Part shown: positions 7,605-15,896 of the stretch, in pieces | Layout: every line of letters starts with the position of its first letter | Position numbering within the stretch: position 1 is the first letter of the stretch | From: SZUA-87 sp041687805 | Lineage (GTDB): Bacteria > Actinomycetota > Acidimicrobiia > Acidimicrobiales > Aldehydirespiratoraceae | DNA length: 64,000 nt | Direction of reading: 5' to 3' | Assembly (NCBI GenBank): GCA_041687805.1 | Contig: JBDNJK010000116.1 | Coordinates: 1-64,000, forward strand | Notes under the pieces: model-generated | Seen by the model: the letters and a program-made list of their open reading frames with translations, nothing else | What the model was told of the DNA's origin: nothing | Database searches by the model: none | Position numbers and translations under genes: made by a program

Positions 7605-8122
7605 GTCAACTCGACGGCACAGGAATGAAGCGTCTTCACCGCGAATGGCGGCATCGCACCACCGGCCGCGTGGCGCTGATCCTCGACGGAGTTCAGAACC
7701 CGTTCAACATCGGGTCGATTGTGCGCACTGCTGCCGCAGAGCGCGTCGACCACATCTGGATCGCCGGTGGCACACCGCCGTCGCACGACAAGGTCAACAA
7801 AACCGCCCTCGGGACGGCGCGCTATCTCACTTGGACCGAGGTCGCCAACGGTCCTGAGGCCGTCGAGGCCGCGTCGGCCGCTGGCTACCGAACCGTGGCA
7901 GTGGAGCTCACCTCCAGTGCCGTGCCGATACACGAGGTGGAGATGGGCACCGATGTTGCGCTGGTGATCGGCCACGAAGACAGAGGCGTCACCCCGGCAA
8001 CTCTTGCCGTGTGCGATGCCGTGGCGTTCATCCCTCAACTCGGCAAGGTCGGGTCGCTCAACGTAGCTTCGGCCACCGCAATCGCGATCTACGAGGCCCG
8101 CCGCCGAGTTTGGGCAACCTGA
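7601..8122 (+). CDS. TrmH/SpoU-family RNA 2'-O-methyltransferase
   Basis: This 173-residue SPOUT methyltransferase carries the three family motifs: VQNPFNIGSIVRTA (motif 1, about residues 32-45), ALVIGHEDRGV (motif 2) and GSLNVASATAIAIYE (motif 3, near the C-terminus), which form the SAM-binding knot. It should methylate ribose 2'-OH in tRNA or rRNA. There is no extra N-terminal substrate-binding domain, so it resembles TrmL or TrmH more than RlmB. The start overlaps the RsmC-like gene by four bases, making a small two-gene RNA modification operon. The substrate is inferred only as RNA. Confidence 0.87.
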   Translation: MSQLDGTGMKRLHREWRHRTTGRVALILDGVQNPFNIGSIVRTAAAERVDHIWIAGGTPPSHDKVNKTALGTARYLTWTEVANGPEAVEAASAAGYRTVAVELTSSAVPIHEVEMGTDVALVIGHEDRGVTPATLAVCDAVAFIPQLGKVGSLNVASATAIAIYEARRRVWAT

Positions 8123-8172
8123 GGCTCGCTAGTTTGTCTGCGACGCCCGGCTACGACCCAGACCGGCGTATT

Positions 8173-8715
8173 TCAGCTCGGCACCTTGGCCGAGCGGCAG
8201 GCCCGAACAATCGCATCGTCGAGACCATGGGGATCGCCGAGGACCGACAAATTACATTCGATGTAGTGGTCGGCACCGTCATGGAAGGCTGCAACCGATA
8301 CCACCGTGAGATCACCGTCAGCCACCGCCCGCAGCACGAACGCGTCGCCCTCATCTGACTCTTCAAGTTCAGACAACAGCGTGCCCTCATCTGATCGGGC
8401 CTGAACGAACGTTTGCAGACGGCCACCCACCTCGCGCCATTCGTCGAGTGTCCTGAAAGCACAGCCTTCAGGGCCACACGCCCACGCCACCGTCCACGAG
8501 TCGACATTGCTGAGCCCGGCGCCGGGCGGCTCGTAGCGGAACGGCGACTCGACATTCGGCTGCCAACCTGCCGGCACGTCGATGACAATGCCATCGGAGG
8601 TGGTGACCGACTGAAATTCGACCGCCTTGCTCCGCGGTGTGACCACCAAATAGACACCAAGCGCGGCCAGGACCAACAGCAACACAACCGGAAGACAATG
8701 ATTCACAGGGGTCAT
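8173..8715 (-). CDS. Unknown anchored or secreted protein, 180 aa
   Basis: I do not recognise a family. The N-terminus (MTPVNHCLPVVLLLVLAALG) is a membrane helix or signal peptide at residues 8-24 without a proper lipobox. The rest looks soluble, extracellular and acidic: IDVPAGWQPN near residues 50-60, a WACGPEGCAF pair of cysteines near residues 80-88 and another Cys pair later (IECNLS and RACRSAK), so disulfides are likely. The start overlaps the priA-like stop by ATGA, so it is expressed at the end of that operon. Confidence 0.7.
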   Translation of the reverse strand: MTPVNHCLPVVLLLVLAALGVYLVVTPRSKAVEFQSVTTSDGIVIDVPAGWQPNVESPFRYEPPGAGLSNVDSWTVAWACGPEGCAFRTLDEWREVGGRLQTFVQARSDEGTLLSELEESDEGDAFVLRAVADGDLTVVSVAAFHDGADHYIECNLSVLGDPHGLDDAIVRACRSAKVPS

Positions 8716-10418
8716 GCTCGCAACGGATCAACTTCAACCCTGAGTCGGGCCGCGGGTCTGGTGGCATCGGCCAGGATATCCAGCAGCGGCTCGTGGGTTG
8801 CTGACCTGAGCAACCAGCGATCATCGAGTGGGCCTCTGATGCTCACGCCGACCGCACCTCGAATGCCTTCTATGAACTCGGCCGCTCCGGCTCCACTCAC
8901 CATCGCTTCTGCGCCGTACGGGGGCATGCCTATTGCCTGCCGACGGTCGCGTTCCGACATCGCCATGATTGATGGATCCGCGAGGGCTGCAGCTCGGATC
9001 ACCGCATGATCTGGCAATCTCGTCTGAACGATCATCGCACCGCCATTGACACGCGAACCCACGAGCTTGGCGGCACGAGCCAGCAAGGCCATCGCCTGCT
9101 CCGATGCCCGCTGCCGCGGCGTCAACAATTCCTGATCGAAATCGAGAAACACCACCAGATCTGCGACGTCGACCCTATGGAGCACAGCCTCGGTGCCCAT
9201 GACCACTCGAGTTGTCGGCGAACTCGTTGATTCGGCCGTGACCTCTGCGACATCCTCTCGGATGGCTGCACACAACTCCTCGCGCGCCCGAGTCACCCCG
9301 AGTCGGAGATAACGAAGCGAGGTCGACCCGCACGCCGAACAAACCGCCGGCCTGGTCTCCGATCCGTCGAGCGATTCGAGCAATGAATCGACCATCACCA
9401 TGGGAGCGTGCCCATCATCGGTTCGAATGATCTCACCGCAGGCCGCGCATGCCAACAGCCTCGCCCGGCCCTTGCGGTTGAGCACACACGCAACCCGTCC
9501 GCCACGCCGAATTCGATCGATCACCCCTTCGGCAAAAAGTCCACCACGCGTGGGCGGCTCATCGCGGCGATCGATCACGTCGACGACAGGCCATCCGTCG
9601 CGCTCGGCCGAGCGCGACGGTCGGAACAACTTCCCGACCCTCAGCGCCTCGAGAGTGGGAATGGGAGAGGTGGTGACCGCCGGGACTCCTCGACGTCTGG
9701 CCCGCTCCAACGCCACATCTCGCGCGTGCCATGCAGGTGTGCGTTCATTCTTGAGCAGCTCGTCGTGCTCATCTATCACCAGGACCGCGGCAAGCTCCGG
9801 TGCCGGCATCCACGCCGCAGTGCGAGTACCTACAACAGTGGCACCACCGGCGGCAAGTGCCCAATCATCGGGGCCAAAGGCCACCGTGACACCTGCACGT
9901 CGCAGCGTGAGGGCCAGCATCCGAGCTGTGGTTTGATCGGGCGTGACGATGAGTGCTTGGCCCAACCGACATGCCGCCATCGCGACCGGTGTGAGGTCGT
10001 GGGCCGGTGGGATTCTCACCACAGCGTTCATTGCGCCGAACGCCTCATCGAACACGTCGGCCGGGCCCGACGGAACCACACCGCGAGTCACAGCAGACGG
10101 CCGCCCTGCAATCATCTTCGGAGGCGACGCTGCTCGCAGGAACGCGACCCTGCGCCCGGCCCACCGCCACGCCGCCCACTTCGAAAGGTCGACCAGTTCG
10201 GCATCGGGTCCGCAACCACTCAACTTGACGAGAGGCGCTAGTTTGACCCCGACAACGGGCTCCACATCGACGCCGGTAATCCAGCCGGCGACGCGTCGCC
10301 CATGTAGTGCGACTCTCACCATCGAGCCCACGTCGACTCTGTCGGCACGACCGTCCGCTTCCCACGACTTCGGGATCAGATAGTCGAACTCGCGGTCGAT
10401 CGCGGCAATATCAGGCAA
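8712..10418 (-). CDS. priA: PriA-like primosomal protein N' lacking helicase motifs
   Basis: PriA restarts stalled replication forks. This 568-residue copy keeps the N-terminal DNA-binding region (AIDREFDYLIP), two zinc cysteine pairs (CAACGE and CSACGS) and the C-terminal domain, but it lacks a Walker A GKT motif. The DEAH box is degenerate (VLVIDEHDE). The same loss is known in actinobacterial PriA, so it is probably a DNA-binding scaffold, not a helicase. The first standard start is TTG at 10418, but the frame stays open upstream and encodes PAGRVVRVLPDI, which resembles the usual first beta strand. The real start may therefore be a CTG near 10484. Confidence 0.85.
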   Translation of the reverse strand: MPDIAAIDREFDYLIPKSWEADGRADRVDVGSMVRVALHGRRVAGWITGVDVEPVVGVKLAPLVKLSGCGPDAELVDLSKWAAWRWAGRRVAFLRAASPPKMIAGRPSAVTRGVVPSGPADVFDEAFGAMNAVVRIPPAHDLTPVAMAACRLGQALIVTPDQTTARMLALTLRRAGVTVAFGPDDWALAAGGATVVGTRTAAWMPAPELAAVLVIDEHDELLKNERTPAWHARDVALERARRRGVPAVTTSPIPTLEALRVGKLFRPSRSAERDGWPVVDVIDRRDEPPTRGGLFAEGVIDRIRRGGRVACVLNRKGRARLLACAACGEIIRTDDGHAPMVMVDSLLESLDGSETRPAVCSACGSTSLRYLRLGVTRAREELCAAIREDVAEVTAESTSSPTTRVVMGTEAVLHRVDVADLVVFLDFDQELLTPRQRASEQAMALLARAAKLVGSRVNGGAMIVQTRLPDHAVIRAAALADPSIMAMSERDRRQAIGMPPYGAEAMVSGAGAAEFIEGIRGAVGVSIRGPLDDRWLLRSATHEPLLDILADATRPAARLRVEVDPLRA

Positions 10419-10504
10419 GACCCGTACAACTCGACCTGCAGGACGCGTTGACTCGGCAGAGGACGCGGCTGCGCCGGGGATCAGTTGTTGTTGGCCAGAA
10501 TCGT

Positions 10505-11703
<1,199 letters not shown>

Positions 11704-11707
<4 letters not shown>

Positions 11708-12933
11708 TCTTGCTCCTGATCGTGAGATTCGCGGCCGGCGATTTCGACAGCCGCATCCAGAACTATGCGTGCAACTTCTTGTTTCGTGCACATCGGAACG
11801 TGGCGTCGCGATCCGTCGCCCCGCAGTATGACCACTTCGTTGGTGTCGTGTTCAAATCCGGCGCCTGGTCTGGAGACATCGTTTGCCACGATCATGTCGA
11901 GATTCTTGCGTGCCAACTTTTCGGCAGCGTTGGCCTCGAGGTCGTCGGTCTCGGCGGCGAAACCAACCAGAATCTGATGCTCTGGTTTGGCTGCTCCCAT
12001 TCCGGCGAGGATGTCGTCGGTGGGCACCAGAACAATCGCAGGGGTGCCTCCGCTCTTCTTGATCTTGTGGTCGGTCACTTCGGAGGGTTTGAAGTCGGCT
12101 ACCGCCGCGGCCATCACAACAATGTCGCAGGCCGGTGCGTGGAGCGAGCACGCCGCTGCCATCTCTGCGGCCGTTTCAACAGCGATGACCTCGATACCGC
12201 CGGGTGAGGAAATAGGAGTGGTGGTGACCAAGATCACCTCTGCCCCCCGGGCCTCCGCCTCGATTGCCACCGCGTGCCCTTGCTTGCCAGATGACCGATT
12301 GCCGACGAATCGCACCGCATCGATGGGTTCGCGCGTGCCGCCAGCGGTGACCAGAATTTTCATTCCTGCAAGATCGTGCCTGGCCTGTGAGGCGACCGCT
12401 GATTCCACCGCCGCCACGATCTTGTCGAGTTGAGCCAATCGGCCATGTCCGATGTCGCCGCCGGCCAATCGTCCGCGCTCAGGCGGGACCACCAAGACCC
12501 CGCGCGAGGTGAGCACGGCCATATTTTCCTGAACGGACGCCTGCTGCCACATCTCTGTGTGCATTGCCGGGCACACAACCAGCGGAGCACTCGAGGCGAG
12601 AATGGTGGCCGTGAGCAGATCGCCGGACCGACCGGTGCGGATATCGGAAATGACTCGAGCCGTTGCCGGGCAGACAACGACAACATCGGCGCTCTGGCCG
12701 ATGTTGGTGTGGGGAATTGGGGAGCTGGGGTCGTTGAAGATCGACGTGTGTGCTGGCTCGCTCGCCAGCGCGGAAAATGTGGCAGGACCCACCATGAGGC
12801 AGGCAGATTCGCTGAGAACCGGCACCACATGAGCGCCGGCGTCAACCAAACGGCGACAGACCTCAACCGCCTTGTAGGCAGCGATACCTCCCGTTACCCC
12901 GAGTACGACGCGTCGACCGGCAAGGTTGCTCAT
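11704..12933 (-). CDS. coaBC: Phosphopantothenoylcysteine synthetase/decarboxylase CoaBC (Dfp)
   Basis: CoaBC couples cysteine to phosphopantothenate and decarboxylates the product for coenzyme A synthesis. The N-terminal flavoprotein decarboxylase half starts VVLGVTGGIAAYKAVEV and contains CPAMHTEMW. The C-terminal synthetase half shows ILVTAGGTREPIDAVRFVGN, AAVADFKPS and LVGFAAETDD. The flap around residues 155-168 reads GRLAGGDIGHGRL, where the E. coli enzyme has ACGDIG, so the flap cysteine is Gly here; from memory, mycobacterial enzymes also differ at this point. 409 aa. Confidence 0.96.
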
Positions 12934-12955
12934 AGCGGCCGGTGCCAGGTCCTGG

Positions 12956-13270
12956 TCAGGCGCTCTCGTCGGCGTCGGCGTCTACCGACTCTTCGCCCGA
13001 CACTTCTTCGTCGACCGCGTCGGGGTCGATCTCGACGGCAACGATCTTGTCGGCGGCAATCTCCTCGAAGGCAATCGACAACGGCCGCGAGGCGGTTGAG
13101 GTGACCTGAGGCGGGACGCTCGACCCAATGCCGTCCTTGAGCTGGCCGACATATTCGGTGATCTCACGGCTACGCCTGGACGACAAAACAACGAGGCGAA
13201 ATTTGGATCCGGCCTTTTCGAGGAGCTTCTCGATCGGGGGGTTCATCATTGTGTCGTAGCTGTGTGCCAT
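12956..13270 (-). CDS. rpoZ: RNA polymerase omega subunit
   Basis: RpoZ helps fold and assemble the beta-prime subunit of RNA polymerase. NPPIEKLLEKAGSKFRLVVL (residues 10-29) and SRREITEY-type residues (SRRSREITEYV) fit the actinobacterial form, with PLSIAFEEIAADKI near residues 72-85. A strongly acidic tail (about residues 86-104) follows. An AGAGG sequence lies seven bases ahead of the ATG. It sits between gmk and coaBC, the usual place. Confidence 0.95.
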   Translation of the reverse strand: MAHSYDTMMNPPIEKLLEKAGSKFRLVVLSSRRSREITEYVGQLKDGIGSSVPPQVTSTASRPLSIAFEEIAADKIVAVEIDPDAVDEEVSGEESVDADADESA

Positions 13271-13306
13271 GACTTGCCTCTCAGTGGATCAAAACGGGCC
13301 TTCAGG

Positions 13307-13876
13307 CTAACAGGAGGTCGCTCCAGCCCGGCGGGCAAGTATAAGACATTCGATCTCCTCGACCGCCCGCTCAAGATCGTCGTTGATCACGACGTCGCAG
13401 CCGAGATCGTTTGCCAAGACAACTTCCTCGGCCGCTTTCGCCAAGCGAGCCGCAACCTTGTCGTCGGCATCGCCACGGCCACGCAGACGGTCTTTCTGAT
13501 GGGAACGGCTGGGGGCATCGACAAATATCAGCAGCGCATTCGGGTAGCGACGAGCCACCTGCTGTGCTCCGTGGACGTCGATTTCGAACACCACGTCGTG
13601 CCCGGTTGGGGGGCTGGGCATGGGGGTGCCCTGCATGTAGTCGAGGAACTCCACCCACTCGAGAAAACCGCCGGCTTCGATATGAGCCTTGAACAATTCA
13701 CGATTGGTGAAGTGGTAGGCCTCCATCGACTCCCCTGGTCGCCTGGCACGTGTGGTCCAACTTCGAGACAGCCAAAGCCGTGGGTCGCGGTCGAGCAGTC
13801 GGGCCACGATCGTGCCCTTTCCGACCCCTCCGGGGCCGGAAATCACGATCACTTGACGATTATCAAGATCTGTCAC
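13307..13876 (-). CDS. gmk: Guanylate kinase
   Basis: Gmk phosphorylates GMP to GDP. The P-loop GPGGVGKGT occupies residues 14-22, followed by the GMP-binding region with SWTTRARRPGE and FTNRELF, then FEIDVHGAQQV and the lid RLRGRGDADD. The length (189 aa) is normal. The GTG start lies directly after an imperfect 17-base tandem repeat that begins at the mihF stop. No TANNNT element is visible upstream, so it is probably read from the mihF promoter. Confidence 0.96.
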   Translation of the reverse strand: MTDLDNRQVIVISGPGGVGKGTIVARLLDRDPRLWLSRSWTTRARRPGESMEAYHFTNRELFKAHIEAGGFLEWVEFLDYMQGTPMPSPPTGHDVVFEIDVHGAQQVARRYPNALLIFVDAPSRSHQKDRLRGRGDADDKVAARLAKAAEEVVLANDLGCDVVINDDLERAVEEIECLILARRAGATSC

Positions 13877-13905
13877 TGGTGTTCAGCCAACACTGATGTT
13901 CAGCC
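13872..13905. repeat. Imperfect 17-base tandem repeat at the mihF-gmk junction
   Basis: Two adjacent copies, 13872-13888 and 13889-13905, agree at 14 of 17 bases (core CACTGRTGTTCAGCC on the plus strand). The second copy holds the mihF stop codon and the first holds the gmk GTG start. This looks like a small duplication that set the spacing of the two genes. Confidence 0.6.
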
Positions 13906-14214
13906 GAAAACGGCCAGCAACTTCGCGCGCTGGGTCTGACCTAGGCCCCGCACTCGACGATTGGAAGCGATGCCAACCTCGTCCATCGTGCGACGAGCTT
14001 TGACTTTTCCAACGCCAGGAAGAGATTCGAGAACTGCCAAGACCTTCGTGCGCGCTATCAACTCGTTGGTTTCAGCCTCGTCGAGCATCTCACGAAATGT
14101 GATTGATCCCATTTTGAGTCGCTGCTTGAGTTCGGCTCGGAATCTTCTGGCTTCGGCCGCTTTTACCAGAGCCGCGGCGCGAGCCTCAGCGGATAATTTT
14201 GGTGGACCACTCAT
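13900..14214 (-). CDS. mihF: Actinobacterial integration host factor (mIHF)
   Basis: mIHF is a small nucleoid protein found only in actinobacteria, where it bends DNA and is essential in mycobacteria. The 104-residue product is basic and helical at the N-terminus (AALVKAAEARRFRAELKQRL). It then has a helix-two-turn-helix-like part with VLESLPGVGKVKARRTMDE and ends in the family signature RRVRGLGQTQRAKLL (about residues 87-101). It sits between pyrF and gmk as in Streptomyces and Mycobacterium. A TAAAGT hexamer seven bases ahead suggests its own leaderless promoter. Confidence 0.95.
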   Translation of the reverse strand: MSGPPKLSAEARAAALVKAAEARRFRAELKQRLKMGSITFREMLDEAETNELIARTKVLAVLESLPGVGKVKARRTMDEVGIASNRRVRGLGQTQRAKLLAVFG

Positions 14215-14221
14215 CGCGCAG

Positions 14222-14227
14222 ACTTTA
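14222..14227 (-). promoter_or_regulatory. -10 element of mihF overlapping the pyrF stop
   Basis: TAAAGT on the minus strand contains the pyrF TAA stop codon and lies seven bases ahead of the mihF ATG. It would let mihF-gmk-rpoZ be transcribed independently of pyrimidine control. Confidence 0.4.
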
Positions 14228-14989
14228 GTCGACCGATGGTCGCGTCGCTTCGATCACCGACTCATGAACTTTCTCGGCCGCATCAATAGGGTCGTCTGCT
14301 GCTGTGACAGATCGTCCGATCACGAGCAGATCAGCGCCCCCGGAGACCGCTTCGGCGGGCGATGCCGCTTGGGCCTGATCGTCGGCGCGATCACCGGGCA
14401 GCCTGATTCCGGGCACCACTCTGACCAATCTCGGGGCGTAGTGGTAAGCCTCGCTGAGATCTGCCGCAGCGCACACGATTCCGCTGCATCCGGCTTCGGC
14501 TGCGAGCATCACCCTCTTGGGCATGATGTGAGCGGGGGCATTCCGATCGCTGGTGAGAACGGTGATGGCCAGCGAAGTGGGTTGCTCAAGCCCGGCGTTG
14601 TAGGCGCCCTCCGACAGACCCTCCACACCCGCCCTGAGCATCTCGACACCACCATGAGCGTGGAACGTCAGATAACTCACACCAAGAGCACCCAGCACTC
14701 GAGACGCCTTGGCCACCGTGGTGGGTATGTCGTGGAGTTTCAGGTCGAGGAAAATGTCGTATCCAAGATCGGCGATTGCTGCGATTGCTTCGGGGCCCGC
14801 CGCGGAATACAGCTCCAAGCCGATCTTCGCCACAGAGAAATAATCACTCAGTTCGCGACCGAGCCGGATTGCCGCCACAAGATCATCGACGTCGAGGGCA
14901 AGCGCAAGACGATCACTTATTGCGCTCTGAGCCGATGGCTCGGCTGGGGAAGTCTCATCTTCGGCAGGTTGTTCGACATTCTCAACCAT
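14225..14989 (-). CDS. pyrF: Orotidine 5'-phosphate decarboxylase
   Basis: PyrF decarboxylates OMP to UMP, the last step of the pathway encoded here. The catalytic motif LDLKLHDIPTTV is intact (D82, K84, D86), with LALALDV near residue 29 for the first strand and VVPGIRLPGD in the phosphate-binding part. The first 25 residues form a short acidic extension. It overlaps the pyrD stop by eight bases and ends the pyr operon. 254 aa. Confidence 0.95.
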   Translation of the reverse strand: MVENVEQPAEDETSPAEPSAQSAISDRLALALDVDDLVAAIRLGRELSDYFSVAKIGLELYSAAGPEAIAAIADLGYDIFLDLKLHDIPTTVAKASRVLGALGVSYLTFHAHGGVEMLRAGVEGLSEGAYNAGLEQPTSLAITVLTSDRNAPAHIMPKRVMLAAEAGCSGIVCAAADLSEAYHYAPRLVRVVPGIRLPGDRADDQAQAASPAEAVSGGADLLVIGRSVTAADDPIDAAEKVHESVIEATRPSVD

Positions 14990-15896
14990 GTGCTTCTCCG
15001 ATCAATTCTTCTATGTGCTGCACGCCTTGTTCTCTGCACCACTGTTGTAGTTCACCCAAGATTCGATGTGGAGCCCGAGGATCAGCGAACGTGGCTGTGC
15101 CGATTTCCACAGCAGAAGCCCCAGCGAGCAGAAACTCTACGACATCGGACCCGGTGGAGGCGCCACCCACCCCGACTATCGCCAGGTCTGGGGCCGCCTC
15201 GTGAACGTCGTAGACGGCGCGAATGGCCACAGGATGTAGCGCCGCACCCGACATCCCGCCACGTTTCGCGCCCAATACCGGACGACGGGAGTCGATATCT
15301 ATGGCCATGGCAAGAAGTGTGTTGACCAACACCACGGCTTCAGCTCCGGCATCCGCGGCTGACACAGCAATATCCGCGAGATCGGCGACGTTGGGGCTCA
15401 ATTTGGCCCATCTAGGCCGATTCACCGCCGCAGTGGCAGCAACCACTTCAGCCGTGGCGGAGGCCGAGTGGGCGAACATCCGGCGCCGATCCTCGAGGTT
15501 GGGACAGCTCACGTTGACTTCCACGGCCACCACTTCAGGTGGAGCATCCGAGAGTGCCTCGGCGGCGCGGCGGTAGTCGTCGACCGAAGATCCCCAGATG
15601 CTCGCGACCACGCGTGCCCCGGTGTCGATCAGGTCGGGAAGATCATCGGCCAACCATCGCTCTATACCAGGGCCCTGCAAGCCGACACTGTTGATCACGC
15701 CTGCGCTCGTTGAATGGACCCGAGGCGCGGGATTCCCGGGCCACGGTTCCACCCGCAACGATTTCACCACCACAGCGCCCAACTGAGACAAATCGAAGTA
15801 GTTGGACAACTCTGCACCATGGCCGGCGGTGCCTGAGGCCGTGAGGACCGGGGCAGCAAGCGTGAGCGAACCAACCTGTGTTGTGAAGTCGGTCAT
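14982..15896 (-). CDS. pyrD: Dihydroorotate dehydrogenase, class 1 (PyrDB-like)
   Basis: This enzyme oxidises dihydroorotate to orotate. The catalytic base is a cysteine in VEVNVSCPNLED (about residues 132-143), which marks class 1. The opening (MTDFTTQVGSLTLAAPVLTA) and PGNPAPRVHSTSAGVINSVG fit the 1B subgroup. Class 1B normally needs the electron-transfer partner PyrK, usually encoded next to it, but carB is directly upstream and pyrF downstream with no pyrK. The ATG at 15896 overlaps the carB stop; a longer reading into carB is not needed. 304 aa. Confidence 0.93.
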   Translation of the reverse strand: MTDFTTQVGSLTLAAPVLTASGTAGHGAELSNYFDLSQLGAVVVKSLRVEPWPGNPAPRVHSTSAGVINSVGLQGPGIERWLADDLPDLIDTGARVVASIWGSSVDDYRRAAEALSDAPPEVVAVEVNVSCPNLEDRRRMFAHSASATAEVVAATAAVNRPRWAKLSPNVADLADIAVSAADAGAEAVVLVNTLLAMAIDIDSRRPVLGAKRGGMSGAALHPVAIRAVYDVHEAAPDLAIVGVGGASTGSDVVEFLLAGASAVEIGTATFADPRAPHRILGELQQWCREQGVQHIEELIGEAHG

